Numbered from the stretch's first letter, positions 35,201 to 48,150 are shown. The stretch: 64,000 nt of DNA from Dallia pectoralis (GCA_029465975.1 CM055745.1:3541261-3605260); one strand, 5' to 3'. The notes: generated by a model not told the origin, from the letters alone. Translations and numbers: made by a program.

Positions 35201-36370
35201 CAGAGTGATGTGGTTACAGGTCAATATAGATGTGTTTTACAGTCATATATCAGAATGATGTGGTTACAGGTCAATATAGATGTGTTTTACAGTAATATCA
35301 GAGTGATGTGGTTACAGGTCAATATAGATGTGTTTTACAGTCATATCAGAGTGATGTGGTTACAGGTCAATATAGATGTGTTTTACAGTCATATATCAGA
35401 GTGATGTGGTTACAGGTCAATATAGATGTGTTTTACAGTAATATCAGGGTGATGTGGTTACAGGTCAACATAGATGTGTTTTACAGTAATATCAGAGTGA
35501 TGTGGTTACAGGTCAATATAGATGTGCTTTACAGTCATATATCAGAGTGATGTGGTTACAGGTCAATATAGATGTGTTTTACAGTAATATCAGAGTGATG
35601 TGGTTACAGGTCAATATAGATGTGCTTTACAGTCATATATCAGAGTGATGTGGTTACAGGTCAATATAGATGTGTTTTACAGTCATATATCAGAGTGATG
35701 TGGTTACAGGTCAACATAGATGTGTTTTACAGTAATATCAGAGTGATGTGGTTACAGGTCAACATAGATGTGTTTTACAGTAATATCAGAGTGATGTGGT
35801 TACAGGTCAATATAGATGTGTTTTACAGTAATATCAGAGTGATGTGGTTACAGGTCAATATAGATGTGTTTTACAGTCATATATCAGAGTGATGTGGTTA
35901 CAGGTCAATATAGATGTGTTTTACAGTAATATCAGGGTGATGTGGTTACAGGTCAATATAGATGTGTTTTACAGTAATATCAGGGTGATGTGGTTACAGG
36001 TCAACATAGATGTGTTTTACAGTAATATCAGAGTGATGTGGTTACAGGTCAATATAGATGTGCTTTACAGTCATATATCAGAGTGATGTGTTTACAGGTC
36101 AATATAGATGTGTTTTACAGTAATATCAGAGTGATGTGGTTACAGGTCAATATAGATGTGCTTTACAGTCATATATCAGAATGATGTGGTTACAGGTCAA
36201 TATAGATGTGTTTTACAGTAATATCAGAGTGATGTGGTTACAGGTCAATATAGATGTGTTTTACAGTAATATCAGAGTGATGTGGTTACAGGTCAATATA
36301 GATGTGTTTTACAGTAATATCAGAATGATGTGGTTACAGGTCAATATAGATGTGTTTTACAGTAATATAT
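32260..36370. repeat. 48/50-bp minisatellite, about 84 copies, higher-order
   Basis: The largest array of the intron. Basic unit 48 bp (cores GTGATGTGGTTACAGGTCAA and TATAGATGTGTTTTACAGTA), plus a 50-bp form reading CAGTCATATATCAG. The two forms alternate in patterns that recur: the same 80-codon frame begins at 33370, 33856, 34246, 34918 and 35308, marking higher-order units of about 390-670 bp. Base variants GTTTTAC versus GCTTTAC, CAACATAG versus CAATATAG and CAGGGTG versus CAGAGTG travel with these blocks. Many overlapping open frames are artefacts. Confidence 0.97.
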
Positions 36371-37390
36371 TAATCTAGTTGCCTGTGTTCATAGTGGATT
36401 GTCACCTTCAGCTTTATAGGCTCTATTAGTTCCTCCCCCCATCTCACTCTTGACTCTTCCCAGATCATCTGAACGTACATCAGAGATTGAAGACACGTGG
36501 AAAGTGATTGACAGACCTTAGTGAACATGCGTGTGTGTGTGTGTGTGCCCCTGAGTCCGGCTCATTGACTCAAATTATCAGTGTGTTTTTTCAGCACAGT
36601 CAGCAAACCTTTAAATGCCAATTCATATGCATTATTCATTTGATGTTCCGGTGACCCGTGTTTTGGAAGCGCTTATTTTTCTGTCTTCGTCGTAGGTCCC
36701 ACACTGTTCAGTTCCTCGACACGGTCCCCAAAGCAAACGGCGTCAGCAATCAGCAGCCTCATTTAACACGGGACCACAGTGCTGAATTAAAGATGCATTT
36801 TTGATGTTCTCCGAAATGTTGTCGGCCCCTGTAATTTTCCCGACATCAAACGGCGTGTGAACAAAGTCTTCCTCTTGCTGTGCTGTGCTGGGGTGTTTGG
36901 GAGCCTAACAGACCGTAGCAGACTGCTGAGACCGGAGAGACTAAACACTGGACAGACTTCTTCCGCCTCACCTCGAATGCACCAGCGCACCTGCTTAAAT
37001 ACTCGCGCACCTGCTTAAGTTCGCTCACCAGGGTGCCTTTTATCTGTAAAGGAGACAGTTGTTATATGACTGTATATCTGGACGTACAGTACGTCCGGTG
37101 TGTGAGCATGTGTTTTGCTCGCCAGGTTTTGACTGCGCGTCGAGGCACCCGGTGTGTTTATGTCATTCATAAACAGTACAGGCACCGCGCATATTTCTGC
37201 CGACAGGCTGTCGTATACAGATCCGACGGGGATGTAGATGTCAGTTTGCGCAGTGGTTCAATAGGCACTGCTGCGTGTCTGTGCTCAGTGTGACAGACAG
37301 AGTGGAGATCTCCCTGTGTCTCCATATCTGCTTATTGTCACCCAACCCGGCCTCATCTCTGCCACAGTGGAGCTAATATCCCGGGCCAGT
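36371..37390. other. Intron spacer, nothing recognised
   Basis: Ordinary sequence with a short TG run at 36531-36546. The region 36640-37300 is GC-richer. No gene supported. Confidence 0.5.
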
Positions 37391-37394
37391 GTGT

Positions 37395-37895
37395 TCGCAT
37401 AAGTGTGTGTATGTGGTTACGTTTGTGTGTGTGTGTGGTTATATTTGTGTGTGTGGTTACATTTGTGAGTGTGTGTGTTTGTGTGGTTGTGTTTGTGAAT
37501 GTGCGTGTGTGTGTGTGTGTGTTTACGTTTGTGTGTGTTTGTGTGTGTGTTTACGTTTGTGTGTGTGTGGTTACGTTTGTGTGTGTGTGGTTACGTTTGT
37601 GTGTGTGTGGTTACGTTTGTGTGTGTGGTTACATTTGTGTGTGTGGTTACATTTGTGAGTATGTGTGTGTGTGTGGTTATGTTTGTGAGTGTGTGTGTGG
37701 TTATGTTTGTGAGTGTGTGTGTGTTTACGTTTGTGTGTGTGTGGTTACGTTTGTGTGTGTGTGTGTTTACGTTTGTGTGTGTGTGGTTACGTTTGTGTGT
37801 GTGTGTGTTTACGTTTGTGTGTGTGTGGTTACGTTTGTGTGTGTGTTTACATTTGTCAGTGTGTGTGGTTACGTTTATGAATGTGTGTGTGTGCA
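37395..37895. repeat. TG-rich repeat with GGTTACGTTT spacers
   Basis: Units of TGTGTGTG separated by GTGGTTACGTTTG or GTTTACGTTTG, spaced roughly 20-30 bp. It behaves as a hybrid of microsatellite and minisatellite. Confidence 0.9.
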
Positions 37896-37899
37896 TGTC

Positions 37900-39195
37900 G
37901 AAAAGATACCCACATCCCAGATATGTGAATGAATGTATTATTATTTCTTTCACTTAAAATAGCTAACTCCGTTAGCAGGGGTTTCTATTTAAAGAGGTTG
38001 TCCCCAGGATGGGACAGATGCTCGTAATGAGGCTGTACGGTTGTTGTTACCGTCAATGCTGCTGTTGCTGTGTGACTGGTTGTCATGGCAGGATTAGAGA
38101 CGTACGATGTGTGAAGGGGACCACATGTTTTCCACATGGCCCCGTCGTCATCCGTCCCACCTCGTCCCACTTCTCGCCTGGTGCCTTCCATTTCTCTCCG
38201 TTAAGGAACAAACGGCTGTTGTCTGGGGAAAAGCTGGTATCTTCTGTGGGAGCCAGCGTGCTCTTTAACCTGCCCAGCCAAAGATATTGAGACGAATGCC
38301 CGCCATTGGGATGCTGTATGGTGTACTCCAGGCCAGCACCACCCATATGGAGCTGGTTTCACAGCAGCGGCCGTGTCAGTTTTAGAGATTTAATTGTGCC
38401 TGGCTAGTGTGCCCTGTGTATATCCAGACTGTGTTAAGAAGATGAAACGTTATGGTCTGGAGCTGTGTTCCCGCGTGTCTTTGTTTAGTCTGCTCCGCCT
38501 GTCGGCGTGTAATCTCGTCCAGCAGCAGGCTCTCGTCTTTGAACTCAGCGGTTTCATTTTTAAAATCGGAAGTTATCCCAGAAACGGTTTCACGTGGAAA
38601 AGCGGCCTGGCCAAACTCTGCATCAATTGGCCCCGGACGTCAAACGATCACGGCGATGTAAAGATCACCTGTCTTCATCCCTTGTTTCCTGTCAACCGTG
38701 AACTCATCCCGGGACTCGTCCGTGCATTGTCTTGTCGTTATCGTTCACATCAGGTCCCCATTAGCTCATCAGCAAGTGTGTTTATGTTGGCCCCTCTGCC
38801 TCCGCTGTTTGTCAGATGTTGGTATTGTCATGTTGCTGTCAGTCTGGTTAAGTGTTGGGGGGTTTTCTTATTTTGTTTAAATCAGGTTTTGTAAAATAAA
38901 AGAGCCCTGTTTGCTAGAGGCTCAGCAAATGGGTCTTCAGTCAACCTGCACAGCCATGACAGCAACGTGTATTTCCCTTCCTCATTTTCACGATCTTAGT
39001 TTCCACTGCATTCCAAGGCATTTAAAAGCGTGAAATTAAAAACAAAAATGTCCCTGTATTTAAGGTAAATGTTAAATTGTACACGGTTAACAGTGGTGTG
39101 GTTATGTTTAAAATGTATTTTTAGGAATGTAGACATGTTTATGGATTTGTGGTTATGGAAGGTAGTGATTACGGTCTCACTCCTACCCCTCTTAC
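37900..39195. other. Intron spacer, nothing recognised
   Basis: Unique-looking sequence; 38100-38800 is GC-balanced with several CpGs. A 166-codon open frame at 38394-38894 has no recognisable domain and is probably chance. Confidence 0.5.
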
Positions 39196-39197
39196 AG

Positions 39198-39497
39198 ATC
39201 CACCCTGTACCACCTGTACCACCCTGTACCACCCTGTACCAGCTGTACCACACTGTACCACCCTGTACCACACTGTACCACCCCACCCTGTACCACCCTG
39301 TACCACACTGTACCACACTGTACCACACTGTACCACCTGTACCACACTGTACCACCTGTACCACACTGTACCACCTGTACCACACTGTACCACACTGTAC
39401 CACACTGTACCACCTGTAACACACTGTACCACCTGTAACACACTGTACCACCTGTAACACACTGTACCACCTGTAACACACTGTACAACACTGTACC
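39198..39497. repeat. 10-bp tandem repeat (CTGTACCACA)
   Basis: Unit CTGTACCACA or CTGTACCACC with 9- to 11-bp variants and a CTGTAACACA block at the right end; about 30 copies. Confidence 0.94.
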
Positions 39498-40038
39498 AGA
39501 ATGACTTTAAACAGACAGGACAGTGAGTTCCTCCATAGAGATGAGCAGAATGACTTTATACAGACAGGACAGTGAGTTCCTCCATAGAGATGAGCAGAAT
39601 GACTTTATACATACAGGACAGTGAGTTCCTCCATAGAGATGAGCAGAATGACTTTATACAGACAGGACAGTGAGTTCCTCCATAGAGATGAGCAGAATGG
39701 CTTTATACAGACAGGACAGTGAGTTCCTCCATAGAGATGAGCAGAATGACTTTATACAGACAGGACAGTGAGTTCCTCCATAGAGATGAGCAGAATGACT
39801 TTATACAGACAGGACAGTGAGTTCCTCCATAGAGATGAGCAGAATGACTTTATACAGACAGGACAGTGAGTTCCTCCATAGAGATGAGCAGAATGGCTTT
39901 ATACAGACAGGACAGTGAGTTCCTCCATAGAGATGAGCAGAATGACTTTATACAGACAGGACAGTGAGTTCCTCCATAGAGATGAGCAGAATTACTTTAT
40001 ACAGACAGGACAGTGAGTTCCTCCATAGAGATCAGCAG
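39498..40038. repeat. 49-bp minisatellite, 11 copies
   Basis: Units with the core ACAGGACAGTGAGTTCCTCC followed by ATAGAGATGAGCAGAATGAC; nearly identical. It starts where the 10-bp array ends. Confidence 0.97.
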
Positions 40039-40559
40039 AATTTTGTCCAGCACTTTAGGTTAAATAATTAAAGTTGCATTGTATGACGTTATTCATGTCT
40101 GAAAAAGGTCAATTTTTATAGGTTGGTTTTAATGTATTTTTTTCTTTTTTACTGTTTTACACTTAGTTGGTCTGGAGATTGGTCTTGTTGTCTTCTGTCG
40201 AATGCATACCTTTTATTACTACATACTCTGTTTCCATGACAACTTTCATTATTATTGATATTTACTTCAAAGGTCTTCAAAAAAGAGCTACAGCTCAGTG
40301 GGTTTTTTCGTTCCAACTTTTAAAGTGCTGACTCAACTCTTATTAACAGCATTTCCTCTATTTCTGCATTGAATTTGTTTGTTGAATTTTCTTTTGTTAC
40401 TTTTCATTTATTTATTGGGCAAGTTAATCAAGCATACATTGTCCTATAAAAATCAAGAACCAGAATATTCTGCTAAGTACTTGTTACATATTAGAAGAAA
40501 ATTCCTTAGATGCAATGACTAAATCAAGCTGGTAACACCTCAAAAATATTTTTCCATGT
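40039..40559. other. AT-rich intron spacer
   Basis: AT-rich with T runs. No element recognised. Confidence 0.5.
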
Positions 40560-40905
40560 TTTGATTTTGTTCTGTTGGGTTATGTTATGGGTTATGTTTT
40601 GGTGATTTATGTTTTGGGTCATGTTTGGTGGTTTATGTTTTCGGTATTGTTTTTGGTTATGTTTTACTGGTTTATGTTTGGGGTTATGTTGGTGGTTTAT
40701 GTTTTGGGTTATGTTTAGATGGTTTATGTTTTATTTTATGTTTTGGTGGGTTTTTTTTTGGTGGTTTATATTTTGGATTAAGATTGGATGGTTTATGTTT
40801 TATTTTATGTTTTGGGTTATGTTTTGGTGGTTTATGTTTTGGTTTATTTATTTTTAGGGGGTTTATGTTATACTGGATAATATCTTGGTGGTTTATGTTT
40901 TAAGT
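40560..40905. repeat. T/G-rich degenerate tandem repeat
   Basis: Imperfect repetition of GGTTTATGTTTTGGGTTATG-like units of about 24 bp. It encodes FWVMF-type open frames only as an artefact. Confidence 0.8.
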
Positions 40906-40929
40906 TGTTTTTATGGATGTCACTAAACC

Positions 40930-41840
40930 ATGGTGAGAGGAAGCGTGTATAATCCGTTCCAAAAAATATTTTTTTATAATGAACATAAAACAAACTTAGA
41001 ATGGCGAAAACGACCATACTGGTTTTAAATGAAATTGCGGGATGTAGCAACTTACTAAATATTTAAAAACAACAGCAGCAATCGTATTCCCAACACTCAC
41101 CAAATATTCTACAGAGTATCGTGACATAGTAGCAATAACCAACACCGTGCACCAATACCCAGTGACTTAAATAACAAACAATCACTAAATCCCATTCTGC
41201 TGTGCTTATTCATCAAACCGAATGATAAACAGGTGACTTCAAACGTACATAATACTAAAAGAAATGCAACACCCTCCTAGCTTACTATATGTTCTCAGCG
41301 TGTCTACAGCGGGGTCTGGCACTGTCACACTGTAGCCGGGCCCAGCAAAATCCTCCACCACCTCCGAAAATCCTTTGGGTACTGGTCTTGAAATTCCTTT
41401 TGGGGCCTTTGGGTCCGGGAGGTTGGTGGCTGGAAGGGGCAGTTGCATGCCCAGAGCTGTGCTGTTGGCTGCCGCTCCAGGGCATTCACTGGCCCTGGCT
41501 GTAGCCCCGGAGCAGTGGGTGGCCATTGTTGCGGCACCAGGGCTCCGCTGTCCTCCCCGACACCCTGTTAGCTCCCCCAAAAAATGTTTGCCTTCTTCAT
41601 GGGAGCATTGATGATAGCCGCATAGGTGGATCGTAACCAAAATATGCGCGGAGACGCCCGTACTCCTCTTCAGGCATCTTCGGCTTAAGCCCTCCCCGGT
41701 GCTCCGTGGGGTAACGTCGGAGAATGTCCAATCTCTGAGGATAACTCCCACTGTCTGGTTCTGCTGGGTCAATAGTTGACTTCAAACGTATATAATACTA
41801 ATGGAACTGCAACACCCTCCTAGCCCACTAGGTGTACTCA
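40930..41840 (-). mobile_element. LTR-retroelement remnant with gag-like leader
   Basis: About 55 bp beginning GACTTCAAACGTAYATAATA and running through CAACACCCTCCTAGC occurs at 41234 and again at 41772, in direct orientation and diverged, bracketing about 500 bp. The left flank (40970-41230) has family 1 LTR landmarks (ATAAAACAAAC, CCAACACTCACC, CAGTGACTTAAATA). The bracketed part, read on the minus strand, has a Pro/Ala/Gly-rich open frame of 177 codons (41772-41239) and an overlapping one starting with a DPAEPD-type leader, which resembles the start of retrotransposon gag. No protease, reverse transcriptase or integrase is present. This is a heavily deleted copy; ends are approximate. Confidence 0.4.
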
Positions 41841-42868
41841 GTGGACCAGTCGGCGTTACAACGGGCTTATGTTTTGGATTCGTTTTTGGGGTTTTATTAG
41901 CAATAAGGGGATTAGTCAACATGTTTTGTTCTCTCTTCTGTAAATTGCAAATCCTTTAACAGGTTTGTAGATTTAGAAGTTTGATGTAGTCTTTACATAC
42001 AAATATTATGGTTTTGACTACTTTACATCAGTATTGAGTTGAATAATCAATCAATCGAATTTATTTTATGAAGCCCTTTTGGAAGAAAAAAAATTCACAA
42101 AGTGCGTTTACAAACCCAGCCAGAATCCGACAGAGCACACATTGACAAGAAGGTGATACACGGCGGCTAGGAAAAACTCCCTGATGGGGCAAATTTAGGA
42201 AAAACCTTGAAAGGAACCAGGCTCTTTGGATCTAAGAAGTGAAGATCAGATGATATTTGGTTTGATTTTCAGTAAAGTTTGTGTAGAAATAGAAATGACG
42301 ACAATGTAAGAACATTCTCTCAGGACTCTAGTTAACTTGCTAACTTGTTTTAGAGGCGAGGCTCGAGGTTCTGCTCAGCCTTAAACTGTCCATGTTAAGC
42401 AGCTCATTAATTCTTATACATGTGAGAAAAAGGGGGTGATATCTATCTTCAGTAAAGATAAAAAATGAATGGCTATTTTTGTATGTGAGGCGTATTTGAT
42501 CAAGAAGAACTTAGGTTCGGCTCTGAATGTCACGAGCGCGCTGGTATAAGAGCACTGCTGATGATGTCACAGTACCTTTGAGGAAAAACACTGGTGTTGT
42601 CCTCTTTGTAATTGGAGACTGTGTATACATATTCATGAGGCTAGTATAGCATCTAACTCTCCATTGGATACAGGCGGTTAATGGAAACATGTCTGATGGA
42701 TGTTTTAAAAGAAATTATTATATAATTAATGAGATACATCCAACAGCTCCAATAGGAAAAGTGTTTGTGAGCTAGACAGCCTGTCACTGTTCTATTTGGA
42801 CAAAAACGCCTATATACGGCGTGGACACAGAGATGAATATTATAGAAACTAATAGATAATACTAACTT
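41841..42868. other. Intron spacer with one dispersed-repeat fragment
   Basis: Mostly unique. At about 42045-42235 a stretch containing GGCGGCTAGGAAAAACTCCC and GAAAGGAACCAGGCTC resembles a repeat widespread in fish genomes; I cannot name the family or find its ends. Confidence 0.45.
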
Positions 42869-45499
42869 CTTTACAGTAAATGTATATAATGTGCCATGAA
42901 AACACATGTTCTATTTAGACATATTTATTAAGATGTTTTTTTACAGTAAATATATTTAGTGTTCCAGGAAAACAAATGTTCTCTCTTTTGACATATTGAT
43001 TAAGACGCTTCTTTACAGTAAATATAGTGTTCCAGGAAAACAAATGTTCTCTATTTAGACATATTGATTAAGATGCTTCTTTACAGTAAATATAGTGTTC
43101 CAGGAAAACAAATGTTCTCTATTTAGACATATTGATTAAGATGCTTCTTTACAGTAAATATAGTGTTCCAGGAAAACAAATGTTCTCTATTTAGACATAT
43201 TGATTAAGACGCTTCTTTACAGTAAATATAGTGTTCCAGGAAAACAAATGTTCTCTATTTAGACATATTGATTAAGATGCTTCTTTACAGTAAATATAGT
43301 GTTCCAGGAAAACAAATGTTCTCTATTTAGACATATTGATTAAGATGCTTCTTTACAGTAAATATAGTGTTCCAGGAAAACAAATGTTCTCTATTTAGAC
43401 ATATTGATTAAGATGCTTCTTTACAGTAAATATAGTGTTCCAGGAAAACAAATGTTCTCTATTTAGACATATTGATTAAGACGCTTCTTTACAGTAAATA
43501 TAGTGTTCCAGGAAAACAAATGTTCTCTATTTAGACATATTGATTAAGATGCTTCTTTACAGTAAATATAGTGTTCCAGGAAAACAAATGTTCTCTATTT
43601 AGACATATTGATTAAGATGCTTCTTTACAGTAAATATAGTGTTCCAGGAAAACAAATGTTCTCTATTTAGACATATTGATTAAGATGCTTCTTTACAGTA
43701 AATATAGTGTTCCAGGAAAACAAATGTTCTCTATTTAGACATATTGATTAAGACGCTTCTTTACAGTAAATATAGTGTTCCAGGAAAACAAATGTTCTCT
43801 ATTTAGACATATTGATTAAGACGCTTCTTTACAGTAAATATAGTGTTGCAGGAAAACAAATGTTCTCTATTTAGACATATTGATTAAGACGCTTCTTTAC
43901 AGTAAATATAGTGTTGCAGGAAAACAAATGTTCTCTATTTAGACATATTGATTAAGACGCTTCTTTACAGTAAATATAGTGTTCCAGGAAAACAAATGTT
44001 CTCTATTTAGACATATTGATTAAGATGCTTCTTTACAGTAAATATAGTGTTCCAGGAAAACAAATGTTCTCTATTTAGACATATTGATTAAGATGCTTCT
44101 TTACAGTAAATATAGTGTTCCAGGAAAACAAATGTTCTCTATTTAGACATATTGATTAAGATGCTTCTTTACAGTAAATATAGTGTTCCAGGAAAACAAA
44201 TGTTCTCTATTTAGACATATTGATTAAGATGCTTCTTTACAGTAAATATAGTGTTCCAGGAAAACAAATGTTCTCTATTTAGACATATTGATTAAGATGC
44301 TTCTTTACAGTAAATATAGTGTTCCAGGAAAACAAATGTTCTCTATTTAGACATATTAAGACGCTTCTTTACAGTAAATATAGTGTTCCAGGAAAACAAA
44401 TGTTCTCTATTTAGACATATTGATTAAGATGCTTCTTTACAGTAAATATAGTGTTCCAGGAAAACAAATGTTCTCTATTTAGACATATTGATTAAGATGC
44501 TTCTTTACAGTAAATATAGTGTTCCAGGAAAACAAATGTTCTCTATTTAGACATATTGATTAAGATGCTTCTTTACAGTAAATATAGTGTTCCAGGAAAA
44601 CAAATGTTCTCTATTTAGACATATTGATTAAGATGCTTCTTTACAGTAAATATAGTGTTCCAGGAAAACACATTTTCTCTATTTACACATATTAAGACGC
44701 TTCTTTACAGTAAATATAGTGTTCCAGGAAAACAAATGTTCTCTATTTAGACATATTGATTAAGATGCTTCTTTACAGTAAATATAGTGTTCCAGGAAAA
44801 CAAATGTTCTCTATTTAGACATATTGATTAAGATGCTTCTTTACAGTAAATATAGTGTTCCAGGAAAACAAATGTTCTCTATTTAGACATATTAAGACGC
44901 TTCTTTACAGTAAATATAGTGTTCCAGGAAAACAAATGTTCTCTATTTAGACATATTGATTAAGATGCTTCTTTACAGTAAATATAGTGTTCCAGGAAAA
45001 CAAATGTTCTCTATTTAGACATATTGATTAAGATGCTTCTTTACAGTAAATATAGTGTTCCAGGAAAACACATTTTCTCTATTTACACATATTAAGACGC
45101 TTCTTTACAGTAAATATAGTGTTCCAGGAAAACAAATGTTCTCTATTTAGACATATTGATTAAGATGCTTCTTTACAGTAAATATAGTGTTCCAGGAAAA
45201 CACATTTTCTCTATTTACACATATTAAGATGCTTCTTTACAGTAAATATAGTGTTCCAGGAAAACAAATGTTCTCTATTTAGACATATTGATTAAGATGC
45301 TTCTTTACAGTAAATATATAGTGTTCCAGGAAAACAAATGTTCTCTATTTAGACATATTGATTAAGATGCTTCTTTACAGTAAATATATAGTGTTCCAGG
45401 AAAACAAATGTTCTCTATTTAGACATATTGATTAAGATGCTTCTTTACAGTAAATATATAGTGTTCCAGGAAAACACATTTTCTCTATTTACACATATT
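42869..45499. repeat. 68-bp minisatellite, about 38 copies
   Basis: Units with the cores AATATAGTGTTCCAGGAAAA and ATTTAGACATATTGATTAAG. Copies at the left edge are longer and more diverged; the central 25 are nearly identical. Recurrent deletion variants (ACATATTAAGACG) and CACATTTTCTC variants appear from about 44350 on, often together. The last copies carry an extra TATA. The array stops at the target site of the LTR at 45505. Confidence 0.97.
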
Positions 45500-45504
45500 C
45501 CTGT

Positions 45505-45871
45505 TTTCACGAACCGTGTATGGTGTAGCGCAATAAGCCATGTGCAGAGCCAGTTATCCGTCCGGTATGTTTATTTAATATACAAAGTAAAACAAACCGT
45601 AAACGGCGAAGAAACTTCTAACTAGTTGCGTGAAATCAAAGTGCGCATATGGCGACTTAATACAAACATTCACAACGACAACAGTAGCTAAACACAAACA
45701 CTCACCCCTATGGCAACCGTGACATGAAACAATGAAGAGCAACAAGTGACAACTAGCCATCCCCTTTATAGCCCAGTGATTACAAATCCCCAACAGCTGT
45801 AACCAACATAAACCAGGAAGGGGTGCACCCGAAACCAGACAGTGCAGTACCCTAACTCACCACTCGGGACA
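45505..45871 (-). mobile_element. Solo LTR-like element (family 1), reverse
   Basis: A 367-bp block starting TTTCACGAACCGTG and ending CACTCGGGACA, flanked by a perfect 5-bp direct repeat CCTGT (45500-45504 and 45872-45876). Its order of landmarks matches the element at 7264-7646 on the opposite strand: GTGTATGGTGTAG, then AAACAAACCG, then ACACTCACC, then GGGGTGCACCC. No internal retroelement sequence is attached. Confidence 0.72.
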
Positions 45872-45876
45872 CCTGT

Positions 45877-46427
45877 TCTGAATGTTTTCATATTTTAACA
45901 AGAAGCTTATTAAATAACATAAGTCTATGAGGTTTTGTTTTTAATTAGGACACTTGTTTAATAATTTTGCACATACATTTGAATTCCTCTGCATCAACGT
46001 TTGTCTCAAGTTCCTGCCTGTTAAGAACCTCATTCCACTGTTATACCCTGGGAGTGGTAAGAGATGTGAGAGAGTAAGAGTGACAATATGAGTAAGGAGT
46101 GTGCCTGGAGAACCTATGCTTGTTTGATCTGCGGGAAACCAGGGTTGCTGTCCGGGGCACTATTCTGCCATGGTCTATAAATGTTTAATTACCTGCCTCT
46201 GTTCTGGTGGTTTGAGGGCATTCTGGTGTGTTCATGGTCACTCGATGAGTGTGTCAAAATTATCGCAATTATTACTCGCTGATTTCTGGATTTACCCACT
46301 TTTTATGGCTCTCTTTGATGAACCTTTTGGCTCTTAAATCATAGACAAGAACCCTAAAGATCTTCAAGCATCTCTTTTTGAAACCATAAATAGTTTTGTG
46401 TAAGACAGAGCAACATCTCTGTGGTTT
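45877..46427. other. Intron spacer, nothing recognised
   Basis: AT-leaning unique-looking sequence with no gene or element detected. Confidence 0.5.
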
Positions 46428-48150
46428 TAGCGTCGGGTTGTCCTCTGCATAGTGTCGGGTTATTCTCTGCCTAGCGTTTGGTTATCTTCTGCCTAGCGTC
46501 TGACTATCCATGCCTAGCGTCTGGTTATCCCTGCCTAACGTTTGGTTGTCCTCTGTCTAGTGTCTGGTTATCCCTGCCTAACGTTTGGTTATCCTCTGTC
46601 TAGCGTCTGGTTGTCCTCTGTCTAGCGTCTGGTTGTCCTCTGCCTAGCGTCTGGTTGTCCTCTGTCTAGCGTCTGGTTGTCCTCTGCCTAGTGTCTGGTT
46701 GTCCTCTGCCTAACGTTTGGTTGTCCTCTGTCTAGCGTCTGGTTGTCCTCTGCCTAGCGTCTGGTTGTCCTCTGCCTAGTGTCTGGTTATCCCTGCCTAG
46801 CGTCTGGTTGTCCTCTGCCTAGCGTCTGGTTGTCCTCTGCCTAGTGTCTGGTTATCCCTGCCTAGCGTCTGGTTGTCCTCTGCCTAGCGTCTGGTTGTCC
46901 TCTGCCTAGCGTCTGGTTGTCCTCTGCCTAGCGTCTGGTTGTCCTCTGCCTAGTGTCTGGTTATCCCTGCCTAGCGTCTGGTTGTCCTCTGCCTAGCGTC
47001 TGGTTGTCCTCTGTCTAGTGTCTGGTTATCCCTGCCTAGCGTCTGGTTGTCCTCTGCCTAGCGTCTGGTTGTCCTCTGTCTAGCGTCTGGTTATTCTTTG
47101 CATAGTGTCTGGTTGTCCTCTGCCTAACGTTTGGTTGTCCTCTGTCTAGCGTCTGGTTATTCTTTGCATAGTGTCTGGTTGTCCTCTGCCTAACGTTTGG
47201 TTGTCCTCTGTCTAGCGTCTGGTTGTCCTCTGCCTACGGTCTGGTTGTCCTCTGCCTACGGTCTGGTTGTCCTCTGCCTAGTGTCTGGTTGTCCTCTGCC
47301 TACGGTCTGGTTGTCCTCTGCCTAGTGTCTGGTTGTCCTCTGCCTAGTGTCTGGTTGTCCTCTGCCTAGTGTCTGGTTGTCCTCTGCCTAGCGTCTGGTT
47401 ATCCCTGCCTAACGTTTGGTTGTCCTCTGCCTAGTGTCTGGTTATCCTCTGCATAGTGTCTGGTTATTCTTTGCATAGTGTCTGGTTGTCCTCTGTCTAG
47501 TGTTTGGTAATCCTCTGCATAGTGTCTGGTTGTCCTCTGTCTAGTGTTTGGTAATCCTCTGCATAGTGTCTGGTTGTCCTCTGCCTAGTGTCTGGTTATC
47601 CTCTGCATAGTGTTTGGTAATCCTCTGCATAGTGTCTGGTTGTCCTCTGCCTAGTGTTTGGTAATCCTCTGCATAGTGTCTGGTTGTCCTCTGCCTAGTG
47701 TTTGGTAATCCTCTGCATAGTGTCTGGTTGTCCTCTGCCTAGTGTCTGGTTATCCTCTGCATAGTGTTTGGTAATCCTCTGCATAGTGTCTGGTTATTCT
47801 TTGCATAGCGTCTGGTTGTCCTCTGTCTAGTGTTTGGTAATCCTCTGCATAGTGTTTGGTAATCCTCTGCCTAGTGTCTGGTTGTCCTCTGCCTAGTGTC
47901 TGGTAATCCTCTGCATAGTGTCTGGTTATTCTTTGCATAGTGTCTGGTTGTCCTCTGTCTAGTGTTTGGTAATCCTCTGCATAGTGTCTGGTTGTCCTCT
48001 GCCTAGTGTCTGGTTGTTGTTATCCTCTGCATAGTGTCTGGTTGTCCTCTGCCTAGCGTCTGGTTGTCCTCTGCCTAGTGTCTGGTTGTCCTCTGCCTAG
48101 CGTCTGGTTATCCCTGCCTAACGTTTGGTTGTCCTCTGTCTAGTGTGCTG
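46428..48150. repeat. 22-bp minisatellite, about 78 copies
   Basis: Unit CTGCCTAGCGTCTGGTTGTC plus CT. Variants TAACGTTTGG, CATAGTGTCTGG, TACGGTCTGG, GGTAATCC and GGTTATTCTTTG come in recurring blocks, so the array has higher-order structure. The right third is rich in CTGCATAGTGT/GGTAATCC variants. Confidence 0.96.

Noticed and set aside
32204..36378. Many 64-138 codon frames with the sequence YRCVLQSY / VNIDVFYS
   Set aside because: Fragments of the 48/50-bp array read in different phases.
38394..38894. 166-codon open frame as a gene inside the intron
   Set aside because: No recognisable domain, no upstream promoter or splice support, and ordinary intron composition around it.
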